Positions 17,784 to 27,259 of a stretch of DNA of 64,000 nt are shown piece after piece. Source of the stretch: Mycolicibacterium austroafricanum (GTDB lineage: Bacteria > Actinomycetota > Actinomycetes > Mycobacteriales > Mycobacteriaceae); assembly GCF_902705885.1 (NCBI RefSeq), contig NZ_CACSIP010000005.1, positions 33,291 to 97,290 on the forward strand, in the 5' to 3' direction. Position 1 is the stretch's first letter; every line of letters begins with the position of its first letter. Position numbers and translations under genes: made by a program. The notes beneath the pieces are model-generated. The model was not told the origin of the DNA, searched no databases, and worked only from the letters and a program-made list of their open reading frames with translations.

Positions 17784-17846
17784 GGCCACCACAAGGGCTC
17801 CCGTCGCACCTCCGAGAGGGTGCGACCGGGGGCTTTTGTGGTGGCC
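17784..17846 (+). terminator. long hairpin terminator
   Basis: Left arm 17784-17810 (GGCCACCACAA then GGGCTCCCGTCGCACC) pairs with right arm 17818-17846 around a 7-base loop, with a few mismatches. The stem of about 25 pairs is the longest in the window and contains GGCTTTTGT in the right arm. Confidence 0.75.
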
Positions 17847-17897
17847 GACCGGTGCCGGCTGCCGTGCGGCGATCTGCTCTCCGAACTCAACGCCTTC

Positions 17898-18390
17898 GAG
17901 CCGAATCCGGACACTGACCACGATCGGCACTCCCGCTCATGCGCTGCGTCGCGCCGAGAAGTGGACAAAGGCGTGGCCGTTGGTGCAGATCTACCGGGTG
18001 ACGGGTCCGACCCCGCTGCTCCTCAAGCCGCTGTCGGAGGCGCTGGTGGGCGCCGAATCTTCAATCGAGGCACCCGATCTCGCGCGCTCTGTGATGAGCG
18101 CGTTCACCGCAGCGCAGAAATCCGCCATGTTCCACGCGATGCGGTCGATGATGCTCGAGCGCCCGGACATGGGGGCCGACATGGCGAAGATCACCGTTCC
18201 GACTCTGCTCATCGCCGGTCGTGCCGACATCACCGGTTGGCGGCCCGCCGATGCGCAGGCCGTCGCGGACACCATGGTCGACGCGCGCGTCCGCGCTGCC
18301 GAAGGGTCCGGGCATTCCTCGCCCCTTCTCGTCGACCGGCAGACCGTGGCGGGAGCGCTGGCCGACTTCTGGGCCGCTCAGCCCGTGTAA
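17898..18390 (+). pseudogene. C-terminal remnant of an alpha/beta hydrolase
   Basis: From about 17898 the frame reads as the second half of an alpha/beta hydrolase: RIRTLTTIGTPAHALRRAEK, the helical cap, PTLLIAGRADITG with the conserved acidic residue region, and GSGHSSPLLVDRQ with the catalytic histidine. The first half, with the oxyanion loop and nucleophile elbow, is missing, and the frame upstream runs into the terminator hairpin. There is no ribosome binding site. This is best read as a truncated gene whose 5' part was deleted. Its 3' end overlaps the convergent aldehyde dehydrogenase gene by 13 bases. Confidence 0.7.
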
Positions 18391-19811
18391 GCCATGACGT
18401 GTTTGATCCGGGTGTAGTCCTCCAGCCCGTACATCGACAGGTCCTTGCCGTGTCCCGACGACTTGAACCCGCCGTGGGGCATCTCGGCGACCAGCGGGAT
18501 GTGGGTGTTGATCCACACGCAGCCGAAGTCCAGCGCGTTGGAGACCCGCAGCGCGCGGGACACGTCCTTGGTCCACACCGAGGAGGCGAGTCCGTACTCC
18601 ACACCGTTGGCCCAGGTGATCGCCTCCTCCTCGTCGGCGAAGGACTGCACCGTGATCACCGGTCCGAAGATCTCCTGCTGGATCAACCTGTCCTCTTGGC
18701 GGAGCCCGCCGACCACGGTCGGTTCCACATAGAAACCGGTGTCGCCCTGGCGGTTACCTCCGACGGCGACCGTGGCGTGTGACGGGACGTCGGAGAAGAA
18801 GGACAGCACCCGCTCCATCTGGTTGACGTTGTTGACCGGTGGCACCCAAGCGTCCTCGTCGTCTGCAGGTCGGCCGAAGGTCGTCGTCGCGGCTCGGGCC
18901 TGCTCGGCCAACGCAGCGGTCAGGTCCGCGGCGATCGACCCCGACGCCAGCACCCGGGTGGCTGCCGTGCAGTCCTGCCCGGCGTTGAAATACCCGGCGG
19001 TCGCGATGCCTTCGGCCGCGGCCGCGAGATCGGCGTCGTCGAACACGATCACCGGCGCCTTGCCGCCCAACTCCAGGTGTGTGCGTTTGAGGTTGCCGCC
19101 GGCGCTGACCGCGACGGCCTTACCCGCTGCCACCGACCCGGTGATCGCCACCATCTGCGGTGTCGGGTGGGCCACCAGGTTGGCGCCGGTCACCCGATCA
19201 CCGGTGACGACGTTGAGCACCCCGGGCGGAAGATGGCGGGCCGCCAGTTCGGCGAGCATCACCGTCGACACCGGTGTGGTGTCGCTGGGTTTGATCACCA
19301 CGGTGTTGCCCGCCGCGATGGCCGGGCAGAACTTCCAGATGGCCATCATCATCGGGTAGTTCCACGGCGCGACCTGCCCGATCACGCCGACCGGCTCCCG
19401 GCGGATCCACGACGTGTGCTCGGCCATGTACTCACCGGCCGACTTGCCCTCGAGGATGCGCGCGGCGCCGGCGAAGAAGCGGATCTGGTCGACCATCGGC
19501 GGGATCTCTTCGGCCCTGGTGACGTGACAGGGCTTGCCGGTGTTGCGGCCCTCCGCGGCGACCAGGTCCTCTGCCGCCCTCTCCACGTCGTCGGCGAAGT
19601 CGAGTAGCGCCTTCTGCCGGTGCGACGGGGTGGTGCGCTTCCAGTCCGTGAACGCCTTGGCGGCGGCCCGATAGGCGTTGTCGATGTCCTGCTCGCCGGA
19701 GATCGGCGCGCTGCCGTACCTCTCGCCGGTGCTCGGGTCGACCAGGGGCATGGTGGCCCCGGTCACCGAGTCGACGAGCTCACCGGCGATGAAGTTGCGG
19801 ACAGTGGTCAT
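18378..19811 (-). CDS. gamma-aminobutyraldehyde dehydrogenase family protein
   Basis: A 477-residue NAD(P)-dependent aldehyde dehydrogenase. The catalytic residues are E247 (LELGG) and C281 (NAGQDC), with the NAD-binding segments PWNYPMMMAIWKFCPAIAAGN and KPSDTTPVS. The sequence is close to the gamma-aminobutyraldehyde dehydrogenase (PatD/Prr) type, which oxidises 4-aminobutanal from putrescine to GABA. It lies 21 bases downstream of gabT on the same strand, so the pair would carry putrescine through GABA to succinate semialdehyde. Substrate choice is inferred from similarity and context; betaine-aldehyde-type activity is an alternative. Confidence 0.85.
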   Translation of the reverse strand: MTTVRNFIAGELVDSVTGATMPLVDPSTGERYGSAPISGEQDIDNAYRAAAKAFTDWKRTTPSHRQKALLDFADDVERAAEDLVAAEGRNTGKPCHVTRAEEIPPMVDQIRFFAGAARILEGKSAGEYMAEHTSWIRREPVGVIGQVAPWNYPMMMAIWKFCPAIAAGNTVVIKPSDTTPVSTVMLAELAARHLPPGVLNVVTGDRVTGANLVAHPTPQMVAITGSVAAGKAVAVSAGGNLKRTHLELGGKAPVIVFDDADLAAAAEGIATAGYFNAGQDCTAATRVLASGSIAADLTAALAEQARAATTTFGRPADDEDAWVPPVNNVNQMERVLSFFSDVPSHATVAVGGNRQGDTGFYVEPTVVGGLRQEDRLIQQEIFGPVITVQSFADEEEAITWANGVEYGLASSVWTKDVSRALRVSNALDFGCVWINTHIPLVAEMPHGGFKSSGHGKDLSMYGLEDYTRIKHVMAYTG

Positions 19812-19832
19812 CGGTGCGTTCCCTCGACGGTG

Positions 19833-21176
19833 TCAGCGGAGTTCGGCGAGGATGCCTGCGATCACGTCGACCCCCTCGAGCAGCAGTTCGTCGCTGATCG
19901 TCAGCGGCGGCAGGAATCGCAGCACGTTGCCGAACGTCCCGCACGACAGCACGATCACCCCTGCGCGGTGCGCGGAGGCGCACAGCTTCTTGGTCAGCTC
20001 CGCGTCGGGTTCGGTGGTGCCCGGCTCGACCAGTTCTACCGCGATCATCGCGCCGCGCCCGCGCACGTCGCCGATGCGCTCGTCCTCGGCCTGCATCCGC
20101 CCGAGCTTGTCTTTCATCAGCGCCTCGATCTGAGCCGCGCGCTGAACCAGGCCCTCGGCCTCGATGGTCTCGATGGTCGCCAAAGCGGCCGCGCAGGCCA
20201 CCGGGTTGCCGCCGTAGGTTCCGCCCAGACCGCTGACGTGCGGCGCGTCCATGATCTCGGCCCGTCCGGTGACCGCCGACAGGGGCATCCCGTCGGCAAT
20301 GCCCTTGGCCGAGACGATCAGGTCGGGCACGATGCCTTCGTGTTCGCACGCGAACATAGCGCCGGTGCGCGCGAACCCGCTCTGCACCTCGTCGGCGATG
20401 AACACCACGTCATTGGCTCGGCACCAATCCAGAACGGCCTGCAGGAAGCCGTCGGCGGGAACGATGAAGCCACCTTCTCCCTGAATCGGCTCGATGATCA
20501 CCGCGGCCAGGTTGTCGGCACCCACCTGCTTGTCGATGACGCTGATCGCCCGCCTGGCGGCGAGTTCGCCGTCGGTGGCCATCTCCTTGCCGAATTCGGC
20601 GTCGCGGAACGGGTAGGACATCGGCGCGCGGTAGATCTCCGGCGCGAACGGACCGAACCCGTGCTTGTAGGGCATCGACTTGGCCGTGAGCGCCATCGTC
20701 AGGTTGGTTCGGCCGTGGTAGGCGTGGTCGAAGGAGACGACGGCCTGCCTGCCGGTGTAGGTCCTGGCGATCTTGACCGCGTTCTCGACGGCCTCTGATC
20801 CGGAGTTGAACAACGCCGACCGTTTCTCACCGGTGCCCGGGGTGAGCCGGTTGAGCGCCTCGGCCACGGCGACGTATTTCTCATACGGAGTCACCATGAA
20901 GCAGGTGTGGGTGAACTTGCCGGCCTGCTCGGCGATCGCCTCGACGACCCGGGGCGAGGAGTTGCCGATGGTGGTGACCGCGATACCCGAGCCCAGGTCG
21001 ATGAGCCGGTTACCGTCGACATCCTCGACGATCCCGCCGAACGCCCGCGCCGCGTACACGGGCATCGTGTTGGCCACGCCGCGGGCGACCGCCGCACTCT
21101 TGCGGGCGATCAGCTCGGCTGACAGCGGGCCGGGAATCTCGGTGACGAGGTGGCGGCTCTGCTCGAGGGTGCTCAA
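19833..21176 (-). CDS. gabT: 4-aminobutyrate aminotransferase
   Basis: A 447-residue class III PLP aminotransferase with the Schiff-base lysine K291 (SAKGIADG), the FNSGSEAVENAVK cofactor-binding segment and the IADEVQSGF strand with the PLP-contacting Asp. It converts GABA and 2-oxoglutarate to succinate semialdehyde and glutamate. The start is a TTG at 21174-21176, chosen because a strong AGGAGG lies on the reverse strand just upstream and homologues begin here (STLEQSRHLVTEIPGP). It heads a two-gene operon with the aldehyde dehydrogenase and is divergent from yajC. Confidence 0.93.
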   Translation of the reverse strand: MSTLEQSRHLVTEIPGPLSAELIARKSAAVARGVANTMPVYAARAFGGIVEDVDGNRLIDLGSGIAVTTIGNSSPRVVEAIAEQAGKFTHTCFMVTPYEKYVAVAEALNRLTPGTGEKRSALFNSGSEAVENAVKIARTYTGRQAVVSFDHAYHGRTNLTMALTAKSMPYKHGFGPFAPEIYRAPMSYPFRDAEFGKEMATDGELAARRAISVIDKQVGADNLAAVIIEPIQGEGGFIVPADGFLQAVLDWCRANDVVFIADEVQSGFARTGAMFACEHEGIVPDLIVSAKGIADGMPLSAVTGRAEIMDAPHVSGLGGTYGGNPVACAAALATIETIEAEGLVQRAAQIEALMKDKLGRMQAEDERIGDVRGRGAMIAVELVEPGTTEPDAELTKKLCASAHRAGVIVLSCGTFGNVLRFLPPLTISDELLLEGVDVIAGILAELR

Positions 21177-21518
21177 CTGGAAACCTCCTGGATGCCCGTA
21201 TTGAAACGGAAGAATTCGACTGCCGCGTGCTGGTTCGAGCCTAGCCGCAACGTGCATTGATCCGTCGGCAACCGCGACTGCTCGTGCCGGGAAGATGGGT
21301 GACATGGCACAGCGGCAACGGATTTCGTCGCGCCGACGCCCGGGATCGCGAACACCGAACCACCGGCGACCCGGGTGCAGGGCCGCGGCAGCCGACCCGG
21401 GGACGCGAACGCGATGGGTCGCAATGGCACACTGGTCAACAGCTTCTTCATAGATGCGGCCCCCACCCGCGGGTTCGGGAGCCGTGACCGCGAGACCGAT
21501 ACGAAAGACACGGCTGCC
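21177..21518. other. divergent gabT-yajC intergenic region
   Basis: A 342-base gap holding the promoters of gabT (reverse) and yajC (forward). It is of normal GC content. No convincing -10/-35 pair, long palindrome or conserved RNA was found. The yajC frame is open upstream to an ATG at 21414, but that extension looks non-coding. Confidence 0.4.
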
Positions 21519-21872
21519 ATGGACCTGATCATCTTCCTCCCATTGCTCATCGTCATGGGCGCGTTCATGTACTTCGCGTCCCGGCGCCAGAAGAAGGCAA
21601 TGCAGGCCACCATCGACCTGCACAACTCGCTGGAGGTCGGCGACCGCATCCACACCACCTCGGGCCTGCAGGGGACCATCACGGCCCTGGGCGACGAGTA
21701 CGTCGACCTCGAGATCGCCCCCGGCGTCGTCACCACCTGGATGAAGCTGGCGGTGCGGGACCGCATCGTGGACGATGTGGACGACGCCGACGAGGTCGAG
21801 GGCGCCGGGGACGACGACTTCGAAGAGGCCACGGAGATCACCGAGAGCCGGAACACCAAGACTGACAGCTGA
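21519..21872 (+). CDS. yajC: preprotein translocase accessory subunit YajC
   Basis: A 117-residue membrane protein: one N-terminal transmembrane helix (LIIFLPLLIVMGAFMYFAS) followed by the family segment SRRQKKAMQATIDLHNSLEVGDRIHTTSGLQGTI and an acidic C-terminus. YajC associates with SecDF and the Sec channel. ATG 21519 has only a weak GAAAGA site upstream but matches the conserved N-terminus; the length agrees with the M. tuberculosis protein. It precedes secD by 83 bases. Confidence 0.92.
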   Translation: MDLIIFLPLLIVMGAFMYFASRRQKKAMQATIDLHNSLEVGDRIHTTSGLQGTITALGDEYVDLEIAPGVVTTWMKLAVRDRIVDDVDDADEVEGAGDDDFEEATEITESRNTKTDS

Positions 21873-21889
21873 CGCTCAGTCGCAGCACG

Positions 21890-21895
21890 TAGTCT
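21890..21895 (+). promoter_or_regulatory. possible secD internal promoter -10
   Basis: TAGTCT fits TANNNT and would give a leader of about 54 bases before secD. No clear -35 is seen. It may add to read-through from yajC. Confidence 0.25.
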
Positions 21896-21955
21896 TTGTG
21901 AGCCTCTGCGCCCTGCGCGGTACCTGACGAACTGATCTCTAGGAGACCCTTACAC

Positions 21956-23734
21956 GTGGCATCGCCTTCGACGCCGGTGCACCCTGCCCGCTACCTGGCC
22001 GTGTTCCTGGTGCTGGTCATCGGCGCCTACCTGCTGGTGTTCTTCACCGGAAACAAAGAACCGGACCCCAAGCTCGGTATCGATCTGCAGGGCGGCACCC
22101 GGGTCACGTTGACCGCGCGCACTCCCGACGGTTCGCCGCCGACCCAGGATGCGTTGAACCAGGCGCAACAGATCATCAGCGCCCGCGTCGACGGCCTGGG
22201 CGTGTCGGGTTCGGAAGTGATCATCGACGGGCAGAACCTCGTGATCACCGTGCCCGGCAACGACGGCAGCGAGGCCCGCAGCCTCGGGCAGACGGCACGG
22301 CTCTACATCCGGCCGGTGATCCACGCGATTCCGGCCGAGGGCGCCGGTCCGCCGCAGGAAGCGCCTCCGCCCGGCATGCCGCCGGGCGCGGTCCCGGGGA
22401 TGCCGCCGGGCGCGGTCCCGGGGATGCCGCCGGGCGCGGTCCCGGGGATGCCGCCGGGCGCGGTCCCGGGCGCACCACCGGCCGAAGCCCCCCCGACGCC
22501 GCAACCGCGTCCCTTCCCCGCGCAACCGGCCCCGAGCCCGTCACCAGGACCCGAGCCGGACCCGGGTGCAGGACCCGAGCCGGACCCGGGTGCGGGACCC
22601 GGGGTGCTGCAGAACGAGGACGCGCCTCTGGCGCAGCGAATCCAGGACGAGAAGCAGCTGCGGCAGAGCGGCGAGCAGGCGATCCAGATCCTGGCGATGC
22701 AGTTCCAGGCGACCCGCTGCGGGGAAGAGGATGTACTCGCGGGCAACGATGACCCCAACCTGCCGTTGGTGACCTGCTCGGTCGACGGTGACGAGGTCTA
22801 TCTGCTGGACAGCTCGATCATCAGCGGCGAGGGGATCGCCAACGCCACCTCCGGGATGGACCAGCAGCGCGGCGAGAACGTCGTCGACGTGGAGTTCAAG
22901 AGCGATGCCGGAGACGTGTGGGCCGACTTCACCGCGGCCAACGTCGGCACCCAAACCGCGTTCGTGCTGGATTCGCAGGTGGTCAGTGCCCCGCAGATCC
23001 AGGAGGCCATCCCGGGCGGCCGCACCCAGATCACCGGGCAGTTCACCGCAGATTCGGCGCGGGAACTGGCCAACGTGCTCAAGTACGGTTCGCTGCCGCT
23101 GTCCTTCGAGTCCTCGGAGGCCGAGACTGTCTCTGCCACCCTGGGCTTGTCTTCGCTTCGTGCGGGACTGATCGCCGGCGCGGTCGGTCTGGCGGCAGTG
23201 CTGCTGTACTCGCTGCTCTACTACCGGGCACTGGGCCTGCTCGTCGCGCTGTCCCTGGTGGCCTCGGGCGCGATGGTCTTCGCGATCCTGGTGCTGCTCG
23301 GCAGATGGATCAACTACACCTTGGACCTGGCCGGCATCGCGGGTCTGATCATCGGCATCGGTATGACGGCGGACTCGTTCGTGGTGTTCTTCGAGCGAAT
23401 AAAGGACGAGATACGCGAGGGCCGCTCCTTCCGGTCCGCGGTTCCGCGCGGCTGGGCCAGGGCGCGCAAGACGATCCTGTCCGGCAACGCCGTCACGTTC
23501 CTGGCCGCTGCAGTGCTGTACTTCCTGGCGGTCGGCCAGGTGAAGGGTTTTGCGTTCACCTTGGGCCTGACCACGATCCTCGACGTCGTCGTCGTGTTCC
23601 TGGTGACGTGGCCGCTGGCCTATCTCGCGTCCAAGTCCACGACGATGGCCAAGCCGGCCCTCAACGGGTTGGGAGCCGTCCAGCAGATCGCACGCGAACG
23701 CCGAGCGGCGGCACACGCCGCGGGACGGGGATAG
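21956..23734 (+). CDS. secD: protein translocase subunit SecD
   Basis: A 592-residue RND-family protein. An N-terminal membrane helix is followed by the P1 periplasmic domain ([28 protein letters not shown]), then five more membrane segments with [26 protein letters not shown], the SecD signature. With SecF it uses the proton gradient to pull proteins across the membrane. Between residues about 130 and 220 there is a Pro/Gly-rich linker made of 8-residue repeats, longer than in many homologues. The GTG start follows AGGAGA by nine bases. Confidence 0.95.
   Translation: MASPSTPVHPARYLAVFLVLVIGAYLLVFFTGNKEPDPKLGIDLQGGTRVTLTARTPDGSPPTQDALNQAQQIISARVDGLGVSGSEVIIDGQNLVITVPGNDGSEARSLGQTARLYIRPVIHAIPAEGAGPPQEAPPPGMPPGAVPGMPPGAVPGMPPGAVPGMPPGAVPGAPPAEAPPTPQPRPFPAQPAPSPSPGPEPDPGAGPEPDPGAGPGVLQNEDAPLAQRIQDEKQLRQSGEQAIQILAMQFQATRCGEEDVLAGNDDPNLPLVTCSVDGDEVYLLDSSIISGEGIANATSGMDQQRGENVVDVEFKSDAGDVWADFTAANVGTQTAFVLDSQVVSAPQIQEAIPGGRTQITGQFTADSARELANVLKYGSLPLSFESSEAETVSATLGLSSLRAGLIAGAVGLAAVLLYSLLYYRALGLLVALSLVASGAMVFAILVLLGRWINYTLDLAGIAGLIIGIGMTADSFVVFFERIKDEIREGRSFRSAVPRGWARARKTILSGNAVTFLAAAVLYFLAVGQVKGFAFTLGLTTILDVVVVFLVTWPLAYLASKSTTMAKPALNGLGAVQQIARERRAAAHAAGRG
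22373..22468 (+). repeat. 24-bp tandem repeat x4 in secD
   Basis: Four copies of a 24-base unit encode GMPPGAVP four times. Copies 2 to 4 are identical and copy 1 differs by one base. The frame is kept, so copy number change would alter only linker length. Confidence 0.95.
22547..22594 (+). repeat. 24-bp tandem repeat x2 in secD
   Basis: Two copies of a different 24-base unit encode GPEPDPGA twice, with a partial third copy after them. They differ at the last base. This is the distal part of the same linker. Confidence 0.9.
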
Positions 23735-23737
23735 CAG

Positions 23738-25018
23738 ATGGCCGCCAGGCACAACCGCGGTGAGACGGCCACTTCAAGCGCAGTCGAGGCACCCGACCCC
23801 GAGCTCACGGTGAACGACGGGCCGAAGCACGGCTTCTTCGTCCGCCTCTACACCGGTACCGGCGCGTTCGAGGTCATGGGCCGGCGCAAATTCTGGTACG
23901 CTGTCACCGCCGTCATCGTCGCCATCTCTCTCGGGGCAATCCTGTTGCGGGGCTTCACCTTCGGTATCGACTTCGAGGGCGGCACGAAGGTTTCGATGCC
24001 ACGTGGTGACGGGCAGGCGACCACACAGCAGGTCGAGCAGGTATTCAGCGAGACGATCGGCCGGGCTCCCGAGTCGGTGGTGGTCGTCGGCAGCGGCGGA
24101 ACGGCGACGTTCCAGATCCGTTCCGAGACGTTGAGCAACGAGGAGACCGAGGAACTGCGCACGGCGCTGTTCGAGGAGTTCCAGCCGCGGGGTGCCGACG
24201 GTGAGCCGAGCAGGCAGGCGATCAGCGATTCCGCCGTCTCAGAGACCTGGGGCGGCCAGATCACCCAGAAGGCTCTCATCGCACTGGTCGTGTTCCTCAT
24301 CTTGGCGGCGATCTACATCACCGTGCGTTATGAGCGCTACATGGCGGTCGCCGCCCTGACCACGCTGGTGTTCGATCTCCTGGTCACCGCCGGCGTGTAC
24401 GCGCTCGTCGGGTTCGAGGTCACCCCGGCCACGGTGATCGGGTTGCTGACGATCCTGGGCTTCTCGCTGTACGACACCGTCATCGTGTTCGACAAGGTCG
24501 AGGAGAACACCCAGGGGTTCGAGCACACCACCCGACGTACCTTCGCCGAGCAGGCCAACCTGGCGGTCAACCAGACCTTCATGCGTTCGATCAACACCAG
24601 CCTCATCTCGGTGCTGCCGATCGTGGCACTGATGGTCATCGCGGTGTGGCTGCTGGGCGTCGGCACGCTGATGGACCTGGCGTTGGTCCAGTTCGTCGGC
24701 GTGATCGTCGGAACGTACTCGTCGATCTTCTTTGCCACCCCGCTGCTGGTGAGCCTGCGGGAACGCACCGAGCTGGTGCGCAAGCACACCACCAAGGTGC
24801 TCAACCGGCGCCAGGCCGCCGCGGCGAAGTCGGCCGACGCGGAATCACACATCGACGGCGAGAACGAGCGCCCCGATGCCGAGCCCGCCTCGGTCGCTAC
24901 GCCGGCCGCGCCCGCGCCACTGCCACCGGACAAGCCGGCGCCGGGTGCGCGGCCAGTCCGGCCCACCTCGAGCAGGACCGGGCGACCGTCGGGTAAGCGA
25001 AGCCCAGGAAAGCGTTAG
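23738..25018 (+). CDS. secF: protein translocase subunit SecF
   Basis: A 426-residue SecF. It has an N-terminal helix, the DFEGGTKVSM segment, and five more membrane segments including GFSLYDTVIVFDKVEEN and FMRSINTSLISVLPIVALM, both family signatures. A Pro/Ala-rich hydrophilic tail of about 80 residues ends in a basic stretch. It starts three bases after secD and pairs with it in the translocation motor. Confidence 0.95.
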   Translation: MAARHNRGETATSSAVEAPDPELTVNDGPKHGFFVRLYTGTGAFEVMGRRKFWYAVTAVIVAISLGAILLRGFTFGIDFEGGTKVSMPRGDGQATTQQVEQVFSETIGRAPESVVVVGSGGTATFQIRSETLSNEETEELRTALFEEFQPRGADGEPSRQAISDSAVSETWGGQITQKALIALVVFLILAAIYITVRYERYMAVAALTTLVFDLLVTAGVYALVGFEVTPATVIGLLTILGFSLYDTVIVFDKVEENTQGFEHTTRRTFAEQANLAVNQTFMRSINTSLISVLPIVALMVIAVWLLGVGTLMDLALVQFVGVIVGTYSSIFFATPLLVSLRERTELVRKHTTKVLNRRQAAAAKSADAESHIDGENERPDAEPASVATPAAPAPLPPDKPAPGARPVRPTSSRTGRPSGKRSPGKR

Positions 25019-25032
25019 GGGCGGTAGGTCCG

Positions 25033-26694
25033 ATGACCCACCGTCTGATCCCGCGTCGCACCACCTTGCTGTCAGCGGTACTGGCAGTGGTGGGTGTGCT
25101 GGGCCTCACGTCATGCTCAGAGACCGCCGCGGACTCCATCGACTATGTCGTCGACGGGAAGCTGACCACTTACAACACCAACACCGTCGTCGGTGCGGCG
25201 TCCGGCGGCCCCGCCGCTTTCGCCCGGGTGCTGACCGGCTTCAACTACCACGGCCCGGACGGCCAGATGGTCGGCGACCACGATTTCGGCAGCGTCTCTG
25301 TGGTGGGCCGGACGCCACTGATCCTCGACTACGAGATCAAGGCCGAGGCGGTGTACTCCGACGGCAAGCCGATCACCTGCGACGACATGGTGCTGGCGTG
25401 GGTGTCGCAGTCGGGCCGGTTTCCGTGGTTCGACGCGGCCAATCGGGCCGGATACACCGACATCGCCGCGATCGACTGCGCGCCGGGGCAGAAGAAGGCG
25501 CGGGTGTCCTTCGCGCAGGACCGCCCGTTCACCGACTACGGCCAGCTGTTCGCCGCGACCTCGCTGATGCCGTCGCACGTCATCGCCGACGAACTCGGTC
25601 TCGGCGACGGCGGGGTGACGACGGCGTTGCTCAACAACGACGGGCCGGTCGTCGAGCGCATCGCCCAGGCCTGGAACACCCTGTGGGACCTGACCCCCGA
25701 TCCGGACCTGAGTCGTTTCCCCTCGTCGGGGCCCTACAAGCTGGATTCGGTGACCGCCGAGGGCGCGGTGGTGCTGGTGGCCAATGACCAGTGGTGGGGC
25801 GCCGCACCGATCACCGGCAGGGTCACCGTCTGGCCCCGCAGCGCCGATCTGCAGGACCGGGTGAACGAGGGTGCCTACGACGTCGTCGACATCACCGCCG
25901 GATCGTCGGGCACGCTGAACCTGCCCGACGACTACGAGCGGACCGATGCGCCGTCGGCCGGCGTCGAGCAGTTGATCTTCGCCCCGCAGGGCCCGCTGGC
26001 GGCAGTGCCCGCCCGCCGGGCACTGGCGCTGTGCACACCCAGGGACGTCATCGCGCGCAACGCGTCGGTTCCGGTCTTCGATTCGCGCCTCAACGCCGCG
26101 ACCGAGGATGCCTACGGAGTGGCCGAGACCCCGCCGGAGGCCGCACAGTTCATGGCCGCGAACCCCGATGCCGCCCGCGATGCCTTGGGCGGCGAGCCCC
26201 TGACGGTGCGGATCGGCTACCAGACGCCGAACGCCCGGCTCGCCGCCATGGTGGGTTCCATCGCGAGCGCGTGCGCACCGGCGGGGGTCACAGTCGAGGA
26301 CGTCGCGGATGAGGATGTCGGACCGCTTGCGTTGCGCGACAACGAGATCGATGTGTTGATCGCCAGCGTCGGCGGCGCGGCGGGCAGTGGCTCGTCGGGT
26401 TCGTCGATCATGGACGCCTACAGCCTGCACAGCGGTAACGGCAACAACCTGCCGCGGTACACCAACGAGCGCATCGACGGCATCATCTCGACGGTGGCTG
26501 TGATCTCCGACCCCAAGGAGCTCGCCCGGCTGCTCGGTGAGGGAGGTCAGATCCTGTGGGCCGACATGCCGACGCTGCCGCTGTACCGTCAGCAGCGGAC
26601 ACTGGTGACGTCGACGAAGATGTTTGCGGTGAGCACGAATCCGACGCGATGGGGTGCGGGGTGGAACATGGACCGTTGGCGGCTGAGCCAGTGA
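25033..26694 (+). CDS. lipoprotein, ABC peptide-type solute-binding protein (Rv2585c homologue)
   Basis: A 553-residue family 5 extracellular solute-binding protein. The signal peptide ends in the lipobox LTSC with Cys29. Mature segments such as [21 protein letters not shown] and [21 protein letters not shown] are typical of oligopeptide-binding proteins. No permease or ATPase genes are adjacent, so its partner transporter is elsewhere or it acts alone. The position between secF and apt-rel is conserved in mycobacteria. It overlaps apt by four bases. Confidence 0.88.
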   Translation: MTHRLIPRRTTLLSAVLAVVGVLGLTSCSETAADSIDYVVDGKLTTYNTNTVVGAASGGPAAFARVLTGFNYHGPDGQMVGDHDFGSVSVVGRTPLILDYEIKAEAVYSDGKPITCDDMVLAWVSQSGRFPWFDAANRAGYTDIAAIDCAPGQKKARVSFAQDRPFTDYGQLFAATSLMPSHVIADELGLGDGGVTTALLNNDGPVVERIAQAWNTLWDLTPDPDLSRFPSSGPYKLDSVTAEGAVVLVANDQWWGAAPITGRVTVWPRSADLQDRVNEGAYDVVDITAGSSGTLNLPDDYERTDAPSAGVEQLIFAPQGPLAAVPARRALALCTPRDVIARNASVPVFDSRLNAATEDAYGVAETPPEAAQFMAANPDAARDALGGEPLTVRIGYQTPNARLAAMVGSIASACAPAGVTVEDVADEDVGPLALRDNEIDVLIASVGGAAGSGSSGSSIMDAYSLHSGNGNNLPRYTNERIDGIISTVAVISDPKELARLLGEGGQILWADMPTLPLYRQQRTLVTSTKMFAVSTNPTRWGAGWNMDRWRLSQ

Positions 26695-27221
26695 GCACCA
26701 CAGGGGTGGCGCAGGTCATCGCGTCGCTGCTGCGTGAAGTGCCCGACTTTCCCGAGCCGGGCATCCAGTTCAAGGATCTGACCCCGGTGCTCGCCGACGC
26801 CCGTGGTCTCGCCGAGGTCAGCACGGCGATCGCCGAGCTCGCCCGCGGCGCGGACCTGGTGGCCGGTGTGGACGCCCGCGGGTTCCTGCTCGGCGGCGCG
26901 GTCGCCCTCGAGCTGGGTATCGGTGTGCTGGCGGTGCGCAAGGGCGGCAAGCTGCCGCCGCCGGTGCTCAGCGAGACCTACAGCCTCGAGTACGGCACTG
27001 CGACACTGGAGGTTCCCGCCGAGGGAATCGAGTTGGCGGGGCGCAAGATCATGGTGATCGACGACGTGCTCGCGACCGGCGGGACTCTGACCGCCACCAA
27101 TCAGTTGCTCACCGCCGCGGGAGCACAGGTGATCGGGGCGGTGGTGATGCTGGAGCTGGCCGCTCTGGGGGGTCGCGCGGTGCTCGATCCGCTGCCGGTC
27201 ACCAGCCTGTACACCGTCTGA
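26691..27221 (+). CDS. apt: adenine phosphoribosyltransferase
   Basis: A 176-residue type I phosphoribosyltransferase. The PRPP-binding motif is [12 protein letters not shown], preceded by [16 protein letters not shown] and the flexible loop RKGGKLP. It salvages adenine to AMP. GTG 26691 overlaps the stop of the lipoprotein gene by four bases and gives the expected length. It precedes rel, so purine salvage and (p)ppGpp metabolism are on one transcript. Confidence 0.94.
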   Translation: MSTTGVAQVIASLLREVPDFPEPGIQFKDLTPVLADARGLAEVSTAIAELARGADLVAGVDARGFLLGGAVALELGIGVLAVRKGGKLPPPVLSETYSLEYGTATLEVPAEGIELAGRKIMVIDDVLATGGTLTATNQLLTAAGAQVIGAVVMLELAALGGRAVLDPLPVTSLYTV

Positions 27222-27226
27222 GCGGA

Positions 27227-27232
27227 TATCCT
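27227..27232 (+). promoter_or_regulatory. possible rel promoter -10
   Basis: TATCCT fits TANNNT. The start point would be near 27239, giving a 21-base leader that contains the GGAGG site used by rel. Independent transcription of rel from within the apt-rel gap is plausible. Confidence 0.35.
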
Positions 27233-27259
27233 GCGAAGAGCACAGCATCGGAGGTGAGC

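Noticed and set aside
22373..22468. Tandem array as a CRISPR
   Set aside because: Units are contiguous, with no spacers, and lie in frame within secD.
22245..22758. Reverse-strand Gly/Ala/Pro repeat protein (PE_PGRS-like look) over secD
   Set aside because: It is the complement of the SecD linker repeats; no PE domain or start signal.
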